Assembly: GCA_050084985.1 (NCBI GenBank)
Contig: JBITNC010000002.1
Location: 13,888,001-13,952,000, forward strand
Direction: 5' to 3'
From: Nageia nagi
Lineage: Eukaryota > Pinophyta
Length of the DNA: 64,000 nt
The notes beneath the pieces are model-generated. The model worked only from the letters and a program-made list of their open reading frames with translations. It did no database searches and was not told where the DNA came from. Position numbers and translations under genes: made by a program. Shown here piece after piece: positions 1 through 12,420 of the stretch. Numbering within the stretch: the first letter of the stretch is position 1; every line of letters begins with the position of its first letter.

Positions 1-355
1 TGTCCAACTGTAATTGAATTAAATGGCATTTAAGGAAAAATTTCCTCAGACTTCACAAACTAGCATAGAAGTATAATAAATAAAAGCTAGTATGATTTGA
101 AATTACCAATCTAGTTGATGCCAATTAAGTCTATATAGTACATGGATCTCAAGATCCTCAAGCATAATTGCCATTAATGAAAATCCTATCAAATTTTGGA
201 CAAATAAAAACTCCTCCCATACTCTTAGTTTGACACTTTAACATATTTTGAGCACCCAAGTTTTAGATCATTTAGAGCAAAGAAATCTCAATGCTAAGTT
301 ATCTTAAGAGAAAAGAGAAGTTGCAAGACCTCCTATTACCTAGACTACAAATTTA
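1..355. other. AT-rich flank, no gene seen
   Basis: I see no coding potential, terminal repeat or RNA gene here. It leads directly into the long decayed reading frame that starts at 356 and may be its untranslated leader. Confidence 0.4.
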
Positions 356-3300
356 ATGATTACTAGAAGTGCTAGAAAGGGTGAGATTATCATGGCAACT
401 TCTCAATCATCCTTTGCAATAGAAATTGAGCAACTTGACATTGACTTGCTTTCATTGCAAGAAGAATATATTGAGAATGTGCTAGGATTAAATTGGACTA
501 ATATGGGAGTTATAAGTCATATGGATACATGGAGGGCTGACCCTAGTTGGGTGATCTTATGGTTGAAGACTCTTGAAGTGACTGGAAAAGAAAAATCTCT
601 TGCTAATCCTAGGAGAGATGTTATGATTGATCAGGGCTTGGCATATTATGTGTCATATGAATCTTTCACATGCCCTAATATTTTATACTCCCTAGTGCAT
701 AGGCATTATCAAGAATGGTATAAAATTGGCATGTTTAAGAGCTATGAAGAGGGAGAATCTTCAAAGCCTATATTTGACATAGTGTTGGAATACTCTCCAA
801 ACTCTATTCTTCAAGCATTTGTAGTTCCAGTAGACTAGACATTCCATGTCAAAAAGTAAATTGATTTAAAGAAGGAGAAATTTGATTTTGATATCAATGA
901 GGATGAGATGCTGAACTAGATTAGTGAAAGATACCAAGATAGTAAGAAATCAAAACTCTTACCAAGCTATCATATAGCTTTTTTGGAAAGGAGAAAAGGT
1001 AGGGAAGTACTAAAGGCACTTATAGTGATTCTAGGGAAGAAAACCTAGATAGAAGTAGATGAGGCCATGGTGCATATGGCATATAATATTTTTGAGGCCC
1101 ATGTCTACCATAATTTCTTAGCCTTCATAATTGAGGAAATTAAGAGATGCTTGGTCAAGATAGGAAATTTAGATTTTAGGCACTCTTCCTACCTTTGGTG
1201 GTTGTTTTTCCATTAGCACTTGGACAAGTTGGTAGAAGAAGGGCTTTTAATTGAGCTAACCAACTCAAATAATTCTTTGGTGCCAATTGATTTGATGGTA
1301 CCAATTTTGAGAAAATTACACAAGTCATATTATGAATTTATGGATAAATTTTATGCTACCATAGTAAAAATTTTGACTAGGAAATTTCCTAGTAGGCTGC
1401 GTAAGAGCACGATGAGAGAGTTGCAAGGGGGGATAAAATCAATGATTGGTACTTCCTAAATACTACATCATAGTAATAAGGTATGGATATTTTGATAGAC
1501 CATTCTTTTTTCCCAAATATGTTACCTCCCAATTATATTCAATAGAGATGGGTAGGCAAATCTATGCAATAGAGACTAAGTATGGGGTTGGAGAAAATTT
1601 TAAATCCATTCTAAATATACCAACATCTATAGAAAAATTTACTTTGTTAGAAATAAGATGTACAAAAAGAACCATCCAATTCATTGAGAAAAATTTCAAG
1701 TTAAATAAAGTGGAAACTGCATGGATGTATGACCCATCAAGGGAGATGACCTAGTTAATTAGGACGAGCAAGAAGCATTCAGCATTCATGCATGATAGTA
1801 GGCCACATATTGAATATTTTGTAAATAAAATAGAGCAGAAGGTAGAATTATACCTTGATTGGGAATTTATGCCTTTAAATAAAGCTTGTATGGCTCTAGA
1901 GGGAATAAGGAAGTACAAAAACTAGGAGAATAAAAGGTAAGATTTTTCCCTTAACCCAGAGATCCCCACCCAATTAGAATATCTTAGGTGGGGTCCTAAT
2001 AAAATTCATTATTTTACAAAATTCAAGTTTGAATATACAACCAAAATTCATCACATTGAAGGTGAGTTATTTGAAAATTTTAAATATGACAAATATTGGG
2101 AGGCGGAATATTCAAAGGATCTACTGCCTGAATTAGGATAGCCATTCCCTCCTCATTTTCATGGGAAACCCACTATAGAGGAGAGGATAGCATAGAAAAA
2201 ATAAGGGACTATCATAATTCAACCTCCAAATAAGGATAGATAGGATCCCTTGAATACCAGCACTTCTTTCTAGGAACCTTCTCCTAAAAAGAAGAGAAAG
2301 ATTCAAACTCTAGCTTGAAAGGAGCAAAAACTAGAAAAGGAGGAAGTGCCCATCAAAAATCCCTAATTATCCCTAGTAAGGACACAATCACAAGTGACTA
2401 TCCCTTTATCTTCAAAGGTAATGGAAGAACTCCCAAGGATGGTTATCTAAGAGGAAATAAATTTGGATCCTAAAGAATTTAATTAGCCATAAGATACTAA
2501 AGTTGATAGTACAAGATAGGCCTAGGAGCAGCAGCAAGAGGAAACCTTGATAGAAGAACAAATTCAAATTCAACCAAGTGGGGAAGGAGCACCTAAGTCT
2601 AGAGAAGCAACTACAATGGCACCTAGAGGAGGGTTAGGAGATGATGAGGATGATGATGATGAGTTTAAGAAAAAAGACTCTAGCCCAATGGATGACCCTG
2701 AAGAAATAGGTGAGGCAATGGAAGAAGCTGAGCTAGAACTAGAGGTCCAACAGTTAACTCCTCCTCAACCACCTCAACCAATTAAACAAGTACAAACATG
2801 TATAGTACATGAAATTGTTTTTTTCTCATTCTTTTACTCTAATTACCTTGTAAGAGGAAATAAAATCTATTTTTTCTACACAAATTGTAGAGCCCATTGA
2901 CTAAGCAACTTTTGTAAATAAATATCCTATGCTACCTAAGCAATAGTCAAGAATTTTGAGCAAAGTTATAGAGATGAGAGATATTAAAATAGCTTAGATG
3001 CTCTTCAAAGAAGGACATTTGGAGCTAACTCCCACAATAGTGATAAATGTAAATATGCATAGTGCACCAGCCATTAACCAATCTAGGTTCTTGGTTAATA
3101 CTTCAATGGTAGTTGGGAAGAGTCTTCAATCAATGGAGACTAAAATTGAAAAATTAAATAAAAAGGTTGATCAGTATAAGAAGGATTGCTCCCTCAAAGA
3201 TAATACAATAGATAGGTATTCAATATGGATCTAAATAAACACCAACTCATAACAAAGCTAGGATTTTTCAATAAATTCTTTAATTCTTTATTTGAAACAA

Positions 3301-3680
3301 AAGCTCCCAAAATATAGGAAGAAGAGAATGTATAGGGTAGTGCTTCCAATTGGGTAGCCAATACCATTCAATTTTTGGAGCATTCTTTCTTTGAGAAGCA
3401 AATCTTAAATTTATAGCAAACAAGTGAATTGGCTTAGAAAGACATTGAAAAATGTTTACATGCTAGAAAATTAAATAATATCCTAGAAGGGTTCAAGTTA
3501 GACATTAAGAAGATCAAGTAATGCCTCATCCTCTCATAGCTTGATTACAAAGAGTTGAGTGAGCTCAACAAAAAGATGCAGGCATTTCTTCTACAAGATA
3601 TGATGATGGCAATTAAAACTGCAACCAAATCTTCTTCAAGACCAGGACAAGTCATTAGGAGTAGCAATTAATCAATTCTT
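356..3680 (+). pseudogene. Long decayed reading frame of unknown family
   Basis: A coding-like stretch of about 1,000 codons. The first third (356-1440) reads in one frame through a few TAG/TAA stops. The frame slips near 1440 and continues to about 2900, then slips again and runs to about 3680. The start M-I-T-R-S-A-R-K resembles the basic starts of gypsy gag proteins (M-V-Q-T-R-S-Q in the element at 56738), but no gag core, zinc knuckle, protease or polymerase motif follows. The C-terminal third has an acidic run (GDDEDDDDEFKKK), a Pro/Gln-rich linker and a Lys/Glu heptad-like segment near 3120-3200 that suggests a coiled coil. Continuity across so many stops shows it once was one protein. 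It could be the gag-only ORF of a non-autonomous LTR element or an extra ORF of a larger element. I do not recognise the family. Confidence 0.55.
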
Positions 3681-3689
3681 CTCTCTAGT

Positions 3690-4330
3690 AGGTAGAGACC
3701 CTTGAGAGATACCAAAAGATTGTATTGTTCTAAAATAATACTCAAAATTTGGGGTAATATACTATTCTTTATTATTTCATTTACCTCAGTACCCAGAAGC
3801 TAGGTATATAAGAGTACCTAAGAAACCTCCATTCTTTTAGAGTCTTCATGTCATGTATTGTTTAAGCTTTTTCCCTTTCTTCACTTTCCTATTCTTTAGA
3901 GCATCAAAAATCATCTTGTATATAAAGACATTCAAAAATTTTGTCTTTTCGAGTACCTAAGAAATAAGTAAATAAGATCACCCATAGATTCTATGAAAAC
4001 ACTTGTGTTAAGTTTGTATTCTTTTATTATTTAATGATCATAAGTCTAGAATACTTGAAAAGTCATGTCATCTTCTCCAAATGTGTGCCCAAGAGGTCAT
4101 GTATTAAGATTACCTAAAATTATATTTGTCACCTTAGAGTCATTATGAATCATTAACATGAAGCTCCAAGGCTTGTACATATATGCAAAGTTCAACCTTT
4201 GAAAGAGATGCAAACAGAGCTCGAAGATTTCAAAGCATGATAATTATCAATCAAAGTAAGTGGGCCTTGAAGCAAATAGAAGGTGTTGTAAATTATTAAA
4301 GATCACTAATAGTGCTTGATAATTTCTAGA
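3690..4330. other. Non-coding AT-rich stretch with promoter-like TATA
   Basis: No reading frame stands out. A tatataag box near 3810 followed by pyrimidine-rich sequence (3850-3900) resembles the core of an LTR promoter, but I could not find a partner copy in the window. Confidence 0.25.
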
Positions 4331-4560
4331 GATGACATCATACATTTTTACAAAAATCAATAGGTCCCAGAGAAATCAAGATGTAAATAGTTCATAGGAA
4401 TTTTAGAGGATGATGTCATACATTTTTGCAAAAATCAATGGGTCTTAGAGAAATTAAGATGTAAATAGTGATTGAGGATTTTAGAGGATGATGTCATACA
4501 TTTTTGTAAAAATCAACAGGTTTCAAAGAAATTTAGATCCTCAATAAAGCTCAAAATGAG
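4331..4560. repeat. 78-bp tandem repeat, about three copies
   Basis: The phrase catacattttt recurs at 4339, 4417 and 4495, exactly 78 bp apart. The flanking sequence is conserved too (an fAGAGAAAT-like block, then GATGTAAATAG). Copies differ at scattered positions, so the array is not recent. Confidence 0.8.
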
Positions 4561-4661
4561 AACATAGAGCCCATCAAAGGAATAGAAGAGTAATGTATAA
4601 GAAAGAACACTTGGGTCACACTTTAGCTTAAGTGTTTGACCCCTGAGGCCCTATTAATATG

Positions 4662-5345
4662 TTGACACTAACTCATCTACACATAATAGTGTCAAATCTT
4701 CTTAATTCAAATAAACATAATATCTACCAACCATCATTACTCTGATTACTGACATCTATGGTGTACATCATAAACATTACAAAAAAGTAGATGGAGGCTA
4801 ATGAAGAAAATAATTAGATAGTACCAATCAATGTGTAATCAAATGATTGTTCAATCTATTATAGTACCACTTTCAATCAATAATAGTGCTAAAATCAATT
4901 AGCTACAGGGTACTAGAAGGAATAGTCAATGGCATGTCAGAAAAATTATAACACTATGAATATGGTTGATTAAAAGTTGCAAATCCCTAGAAGATCCAAA
5001 AAGTCTAGATAAGTTAATATAGATTTAAAATTATATATTGTATAATCTAGCATAGTTGTAACATTTACGTCAATAACACTATTGTATCTATTTCATTCAA
5101 TATTATTAATGGGATTTAACCACCCAATAGGGTAGGAAGTTGTATAAATAGCCAAGTTTTAGAAGTTAGAAAGGTCGAACATTCTAACAAAGTTGTTTGA
5201 TCTATAAGAGCAATTCATACATGATAATACAATATGACAATATTTTGCCCTCTTGCAACAAAAGTGGCTATTATTGATTTTATGAATGTTATGTATGAAA
5301 TATTTACTTCAAATTATGGCTATGTATTGTGATTGTAAGACCCCA
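4662..5345 (+). other. Possible solo or partial LTR
   Basis: The stretch opens with TGTTGACACTAAC, a typical LTR-like start, and contains a TATA box (tataaata, 5143-5150) about 480 bp downstream. No second copy, primer site or target duplication was found, so this is only a candidate. Confidence 0.25.
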
Positions 5346-5699
5346 AGTTTGAGGTAGTTTACTATTCTTGATCTTAGATATGGATTATCGCTTGTGCTAC
5401 AATGCCTAAGTTGTAAATTTTCTATTTTAGTTATTCATTAATTTATCTCTTTCCTATTACTCTTCACCTTTTTATCTCTTTCCTATTACTTTTGACCTCA
5501 AACATAGATAGGAGCTAGCCTATAACCTAGAGATTGAATAGAAGACTTACACAAGCGCATCCCCACCACCTTCTATTCTTCCAAGGAACCTATTATTATG
5601 GGAAGTGGAGAACATGACCAAACCAAACCTTTGAGATTACACTATACCAATCAACAAGTCTTTAAGAATATTATACATTATCCAATCATCATATGTCTA
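5346..5699. other. Non-coding stretch with a 29-bp duplication
   Basis: No coding potential seen. The phrase ttatctctttcctattac occurs at 5443 and again at 5472, a short tandem duplication. The boundary with the minus-strand retroelement begins near 5700. Confidence 0.35.
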
Positions 5700-6225
5700 A
5701 AAATTTATGTATGAAATATTTGAAGGTTTTAACCATTACCTTGGAGAAGACACTAAGGGCATTCTTAAGTCTAAATGGCATTACATTGTACATGCATGAT
5801 CCCCATTCAATTGTAAATTTATTCTTTGGGTGATCCTCTTTGGAAATCTTAACTTGATAGTGTCTTGAGAATCCATCAGTGAAACAATATACCTCCTATT
5901 CAATGACATTCTCTAATATATATTTGGTAAAAGATGTAGGGAAAGGATCATGTTCATAAGATAATTCCCTAAAATTGATATAAATTCATTTATCGCTAGT
6001 CTTTTTATATTGAATCATGATAAGATTGACCATCGATATTATCAATGGGTTGAATAATTTTAACATTAATCATTTTGTTGATGCTTACTTTAACCTTATT
6101 TTTAACTTTAAGATTTATTATGTAGGGCCTTTATTTTTGGGGTTTGTATTTGGGTTTTAATCTTATCTACATTATCACAACTTTCTCTTTTATTCCTTTT
6201 ATCTCAGTATAATCTTATGGAAATA
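5700..6225 (-). pseudogene. Ty3/gypsy reverse transcriptase, decayed (element E)
   Basis: Read on the minus strand, this is the start of a reverse transcriptase. It has the lead-in FPQDYTEIKGI, the KPQKQRPYIINLK segment, IIQPIDN, then FTDGFSRHYQVKISKEDHPKNK, matching the FLDGFSGYNQI region, and VMPFRLKNALSVFSKV, matching VMPFGLKNAPATF. The catalytic YxDD part is not present: the element stops near 5700. Several frameshifts and stops interrupt it. Its gag and protease lie more than 18 kb away at 25716-31330, because element A was inserted between protease and reverse transcriptase. Family assignment rests on motif order; the exact Ty3/gypsy clade is uncertain. Confidence 0.75.
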
Positions 6226-7185
6226 GATTTTGGTATTCCACTAAAATACTAGCAATCTTATTTCTTTTAGATTTTTTTTAGTAATCACCATGACTAGCTA
6301 TCTTTAGAGATTTTGGTGTTCTAATACTGATCTTCCTAGTCTTTATCTCATGGTCATATTAGGTATCTTTATTTTTTAATGATTATAATTTGATCTCTTT
6401 CGACTACCTCATAATTAATATTTTTAGGTTTATAATTAATATTTGTTGGGGTTGGTTTATTTTTATTAACTTATGCTACCATAGGAAGAGATTCTAATAG
6501 TTGACTCCCATGTAGGCTTATAGCTAGTGATAGTTATCAGCATAAAAAGGAAGTTTCGTATTCATAGTAATCTAATTTGAATAGTTGGATCATCTCCTAA
6601 GAATGAGAAATTTTGTATAAAGTTATCTTATAGATGGTTCTAATATGTTTTTCCTTTCCAAAGTTCTTGTTGTATATACTAGGCTTTAGGGATTGAATAT
6701 AAGGTCCAAATGAATAAATGTATGTAATAAAGTGGGGATATAATACATTGATTGTTCCAAATTAGTTGTCACTGACAAATTTGGTCCATAAGATTAACGT
6801 CACCATAAAATAAGTCCTTTGAAATAGTTATAAATTTTAGTTGTTCTAATAAGAGTTTGATGTATTTTTATGAATCTAATTTCTCAAGGAGTATTTTTAT
6901 AAGTTCCACCATTGGGCAGGAGTCACTAGTAAAGTGTATTCATGACCTTCAATGAGATCTTCCATATATTTTAGAAAGTCACTGAGATTCATCAGTCTAT
7001 TGCATTTTGCTAGCAAATCATGGAAAATATTCTTTGTGAATCTAATCAATTGGTGACATGAAATATAATATCATCTATTTATGATTCATGATCACCTGCA
7101 TTCCATAATAAATTAAAAATCTTTGAGCATTCCTTAAAATAACCATTATGAAATGCTAAATATCTCTCCAAAGTTAGGTTCATAT
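6226..7185 (-). mobile_element. Protease-polymerase linker of element E, decayed
   Basis: The minus strand is weakly coding-like, with several short frames and many stops, and runs into the reverse transcriptase at 6225. It is joined in sequence order to 25783 once element A and one copy of its target duplication are removed. No separate motif is recognisable. Confidence 0.5.
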
Positions 7186-7190
7186 AATAT
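7186..7190. repeat. Left target-site duplication of element A (AATAT)
   Basis: AATAT directly precedes the 5' LTR and recurs directly after the 3' LTR at 25778-25782. This is the 5-bp duplication expected of Ty3/gypsy integration. Confidence 0.85.
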
Positions 7191-8045
7191 TATAGGCACC
7201 TAAAAATGGTCCTTCTTTTGATGAATAAAATAAGGGAATAAAAATTTTAAATAATAAAGTTTGTTGAAACTTGCTAGTTGTTGGTGACCTAAGACAGTCA
7301 TTGGTGACTTGATCCAATTGTTGGCATCTGACACACAATCATCAATGATCCTATAAATAGAAAAATAGGAAATAAGCCAACAGATATTGGATGAATCATC
7401 CTTAATCCTACACCTCCCTATGTGGATAAACCCTATGATAAGTCTAGATGAGCTTTTTTATCTAGTCCTTGCCTCCAAAATAGCAACTTTGACCACCTCA
7501 AAATTGTATAAATTAAACCTTCTCCTAAGGAGAAAGAGATCCAAGTTTTATGCAATGATACTCTGCTAAAATAAATTTGAACTTGTAGTGAGTAATTGCA
7601 TTACATTTTTTCCATGCTTTCATACTTGTATTACATTATACTTTCATGCATTTTTAACTATGTGAGTAGGTATGTTTGATATATTTGTAATTTACATGTG
7701 TGTAGGATTTGTAAGTGCATGGTAGCTAGTTTGAATAGAAGAAAGCTAAAGAACTACTAAGCAACCAAAGATCATCACCAACATTTTCTTGCAAGTTTTG
7801 GGAACACTACTAAAGGATTGCAAATATCAATATGCTAATTTAGAGGAGGCCCATGGGAGCCTATATCCCCCTTTACAAACAAAAAGCTCTTACTATACAA
7901 GACATTGTTATACATCACAAATCAACATGAGATTTGTCATTGTAAACTAATTAATGAGGTCTATTCAAAATTCAATAAAAGAATTATTGTTATTTGTAAC
8001 ATGCTTTGTTCTATTTTTTAATAGGGTTATTTTTTGGTTAGTACA
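7191..8045 (+). repeat. 5' LTR of element A
   Basis: 855 bp. It begins TATAGGCACCTAAAAATGG, where the canonical terminal TG has become TA, and ends GTTAGTACA. It matches 24894-25777 throughout, with blocks of near identity such as tgatactct and the agctagtttgaatagaag region. A TATA box (ctataaatag, 7351-7360) is a plausible promoter; the 3' copy has lost it (gcaaatag). Confidence 0.9.
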
Positions 8046-8048
8046 TTT

Positions 8049-8066
8049 TGGTACTAGAAACAGGGC
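8049..8066 (+). other. Primer-binding site of element A
   Basis: TGGTACTAGAAACAGGG starts 3 bases after the LTR end, the usual position for a tRNA primer site beginning TGG. Element B has the related TGGTTTTAGAAGGAGGG at the same place. I cannot assign the primer tRNA by eye. Confidence 0.65.
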
Positions 8067-9925
8067 CCTCACATACAAACTCCATAAAAAATGAGGTGCA
8101 AGGTGTGTTTTATATGTTTTATTTTTCATTTTGGTATCTTATGTTTTATGGTATTGCTACTAATTTCATGATGTTTTGTATTTTTTAACTATGTAATTGC
8201 AAGTGCCTATTATCAAGCACTAGCAATTGGGTGTAATCACCAATGATTGGAATTAGATGCTAGTAATTAGGACTAATCACTAGTGATTTTGAATTAAATT
8301 ATGAAACACCAACAACTTACAAAAAAAGGGTATACATTTCATCTCTTATCAATTCTAAAAGTGTAAATTAGGCACTAAAATGGAAAGCAAAAATAAACCC
8401 CTTTTCTATGATTCCTCTACTCAGATTGCATATAGGAAGGGTAGATAAATGTTTAAGTAACATGCATTATTTTACTTTATTTTTAGTAAATTATATGAAT
8501 GTTATTTATCTTTGTTTACTTTGGGAGCATACCAACAAACTCACTTATTTATTTTTAGTAAATTATATTTTCTATTACACCCACTTATGCTCTCCCTTTT
8601 GTGCCGAAAGGTGATCTTAGGTGATTAGAATGGGTGAAATAGGAAAAGAGTAAATGAACCTTTTTTGTTTCATAACTTTATCTCACTAAGGTTGGTAATG
8701 AAATCTCATTAAATTACTTCCACACTCGAAAAGAGGAATTAACTTTCATTAAGAATGGAATGAATATAATGTTAATTTACCGAGGTTAAGGTAGATTAAA
8801 ACATATTAAATTAGTTAACTGATTAGGTGGGCATTTATCTTCACATTTTTCTTGTCTACCTTACCACTCTAAAAGGAGGTCAAAGGATTGTGATTTGAAG
8901 AGGAGTTAAAGAATCTCATATAAAATTTACCTTCACATTAAAACTCTTCCTATATTCCTTACCACTCTAAAAGGAGGTTAAAGGATTGTGAATCAAAGAG
9001 GAGTTAAAGAATCTCATTTAAGGTAATTTACACTCACCTAATGGCTTCTTATATGTCTTACTTTACCTCTCTAAAAGGAGGTCAAAGGTAGGTGTGACTA
9101 TTAAGAAGTGGTAATGAACTTCACATAATTACTTCCACACTTAGGAGGAGTAAATGAATCTCATTAATTTTCAGTTAAAGAATCACACTAAAAGTGGTAA
9201 TGAATCTTATGGGTTAGATTAAGACTCATTAATTAAAAAAATACTTTTTTCACATTAAATAAAATATAATCAAATGACATGTATGTTGGATTGGGTTGTA
9301 GTTATCATGAGTTCTTTCATTTTGTTAAATGCATATTCAAAAAACCTTCTAAAATAAACATCAATGAGTTGGAGGTGATGACCAACCATTGATTCTTATA
9401 CTTCTTTTGTACCCACTGACCACACCATAAGCTATAGAGCCAACCCTAGAGATGAATATTGGGTTTTAAGATAGAAGTTGTCAATTTCCATCAAGCAACT
9501 ACAAATAAGGAGGCTATAATTGGATTCCACTATTCACATAGTCTTCAATGGTAACCCTCATGGCCTATTTCACTAAGGGGACCACCTTGGATACCAAGCC
9601 AATACTTTTCCATATATTCCTATAGAATTCTAGCCTACCCTTGTTTAGACACCTAAATAGAAAAAAATAATCTATGAAAATTAACAAAAGTAAAACGAAC
9701 AATTCATGTTGCTCATTAAAAAAAAATTAATTCAATTAAATTAGATAAGATAATTACACCAAAAAGGTGAGTTTATAAATAGGTTGTCTATGCATGTACT
9801 TATTTTCTTGATAATATAAACTAAAAATAAAAACATAATTGCTATAAATAATGTATATTTACTTTTATTTCTTATCTAGCAAAAAAAATGAAACTAAAAA
9901 ATATAGTTCTAAAAAATAGAAGAGA
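8067..9925 (+). other. Untranslated leader of element A with degenerate repeats
   Basis: A 1.9-kb non-coding leader. The phrase ACTCTAAAAGGAGGTCAAAG recurs, with changes, near 8864, 8963 and 9066. The same block occurs twice in the leader of element B (near 55804 and 55911), along with a shared segment around 8585-8640 and 55405-55470. Conservation between two divergent family members suggests a packaging, dimerisation or RNA-structure role, which is inference. Confidence 0.6.
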
Positions 9926-12420
9926 ATGATTAATACTCATTCTCAAATGGCTCATCATCAATGAGAACCTTATGACAAAACTTATTAGGAAAGATAACTT
10001 AGTTATAGGTCTCATAGATTTAGTAGATATACATTAAGGAGAGTACCTCCTCAAGAAATAAATGACACCTTAAATGAATTAAGGCAATGTTTAACACTGT
10101 TAAGGATTCATCATTCTTCTCATGCTCATAGGCTTCCTTAAGATTTAACTTATCTAGTAGAAGATACACCAATAGGTAATAAGGAAGAAATCATTTTAAG
10201 GATTGTTACCCCATCACAAATGCATTTAGATTACCAAATGGACATCTTCATCAATCCTATATAAGATGAGATGATTACACCCCTTCCACCATCTCTAGAA
10301 GGATTGAAGAGTTTAATGATAATATTTCTATACATATAGCCACTCTGGTAGCTAAATTAGGGAGCCATGGTAGGGTGTATAATGATGCTTATCATATTCT
10401 AAAAACAAACACACCTACTCCTAAGGCTAGTTATTCTTCTTCTATCATTAGCCACATAAACCCTAGTACTACCCATACCACCTCTAAAATGAGTCATAGA
10501 ATTCCTAAACAAAAATATAAAAGAAATCTAGATCCTTAAAGGTATAGGGTAGAATAAATACCATCATATGTGTTTAGACCAAATTAGAATCAATAATAGC
10601 TTTAGGTTAACCAAAAACTTGTTCTATATAACCTTAATATGCATAAATAAAATAAACCAAGAGGATTGGGGCAAAGTTTGTGTTCACAAACATAGCCTAT
10701 CTCATGCATGTCAAAGTACAACACCAATAGGGCAACCTAATAAACAATAGGTTCAAGCTCAAATTGAAAATAGATCAAATCAAGGAGTAGCAGATAATAG
10801 GAAGTTTCCACCCAGAGAATGATCCTTGTCTCCTTAAGGTCATAAAAACTATAAAGATTAAAACCTTCGCTTACCTAGAAGAAGGGATTCATCACATGAG
10901 CAAAAACAACTTTCAAGACCCCCTTTAACTTGACCTAGATGTGAGGTTCAAAAATATCATGCTCCTATACATTTATATCAACAAGGGCAATAGCAATTGC
11001 CTCCACATCAATCTCCTTTGCCTTCTCTATCATATAATAGAAATTACTATGGTGACCAAACACCTTCCGAAAGAAGTTACCAATCAGCCACAAAAAATAA
11101 ACAAAGGGATAGTAAAAAACATATAATTCCTATGCAACCAAGTAATGACTTCAATGAAATATTGATGGAGATTGAAATAATGTTATGTCAGCAAAATAAG
11201 CATAAAATTTCTTTTCAAACAATTTTTAATGAGCATATACACCCAAGTGTTCCTAATATGGATATCATTTTCAAATTTGAAATTTTAAAGATTGAATCTT
11301 TCAAAGGAAAGGAGGATACTAAAGAACACCAAATATGCTTTAAGTATTCAAGTTAAGTAATTTCCAACAATGATGCTTTGATGTTGTGTATCTTTCCTAT
11401 GACACTTGTTGGACAAGTAATGGATTGGTACAATAACTTTGCTAAACATATCATCACTTAATATGCATAATTAGCTAACTTGTTCTTAAAATACTTTAGG
11501 ATAAACATTAAAGATAAAACTTCCATAATTGATCTCACAAGATTATAACAATTCCAAGATGAGATAATTACAAACTTTATTTTGAGATGGAGGGTGATTT
11601 TGATAAGCATGCCTTATACTCTACCACAAGAAGAACTAGTAAAAATGTTTAGTCAAAGTTGTCTAAGACCTATCGCTAGTACCTTATTGATTCACAACAC
11701 AAGACATTTGAGGAAGCAATCTCTCAAGCTATTGTAATAAAAAGGTTAAAATCCAAGATGAAGAACTAAAGGGTAAAAGGAAAGAACATTATGTTAGAAA
11801 TAAGAATCAATAAGAATAATCAACAAAACCAATGCCTGATAATAAATTTTTTTTATCTCAAATGCAAAACCAAACCCTTTTCAAAATATACTTAGTCCAC
11901 AAAATGAGGAGAGAAACTTTAGGCCACCACCCAAAAAATATACCCCTTTGATTGAATCACTTTATGATATTTTAAAAAAATTAATTGATCATCAAATGAT
12001 TACCTTTCCTAAAATACAACCTAAAAGAACTAATGCAAGAGATAGTAAATGGTACAATGAGAATGATTATTGTCATTTTCATTTTTAAAATGGTAATACT
12101 ATAGGAAAATGTAGAAAATTATCACATAAGGTTCAAGATTTGATTGATCAAGGAATATTACATGTATATAACCCATTGACTATCCCTAATCAAAATCTAG
12201 AAATATATCAGAATCCATTTCCTCAACACCAAGCTAATACTATAGCATCACATTTTCACAAAATTCAAGTAACGCAAAAAGGGATTAAAGATGCTTCTTC
12301 TTTTGTTGCTATGGTAAGCATAACTACAAGATCCCAAAGGGCACAAGGAAGATAAGTTGATGTTCTAATAATCAAACAAATGGTAGTGTGGTATAACCAA
12401 ATATACCTAGACTACAACCT
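9926..12420 (+). pseudogene. Gag polyprotein, decayed (element A)
   Basis: Structural protein that would form the virus-like particle. The start M-I-N-T-H-S-Q at 9926 aligns with M-V-Q-T-R-S-Q of element B at 56738. A variable Gln/Pro-rich N-terminal part is followed from about 11240 by the gag core: HPSVPNMDIIFKFEILKIE, then a DALMLCIFP motif, DWYNNF, and FRINIKDKTSIIDLTRL. A zinc-knuckle-like motif lies near 12057-12118 (C-x2-H, then NGNTIGKC); the expected GH has become GN. Stops and frameshifts break the frame repeatedly. The closely similar gag of B confirms the reading. Confidence 0.85.

Noticed and set aside
356-3680. Alternative genetic code with TAG read as Gln
   Set aside because: TAG also replaces Trp (TP*GTF in element A), and TAA, TGA and frameshifts occur in the same genes. 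Decay explains all of these.
5700-7185. A separate retroelement from that at 25783-31330
   Set aside because: Strand, motif order and the AATAT duplications show they are halves of one element split by A.
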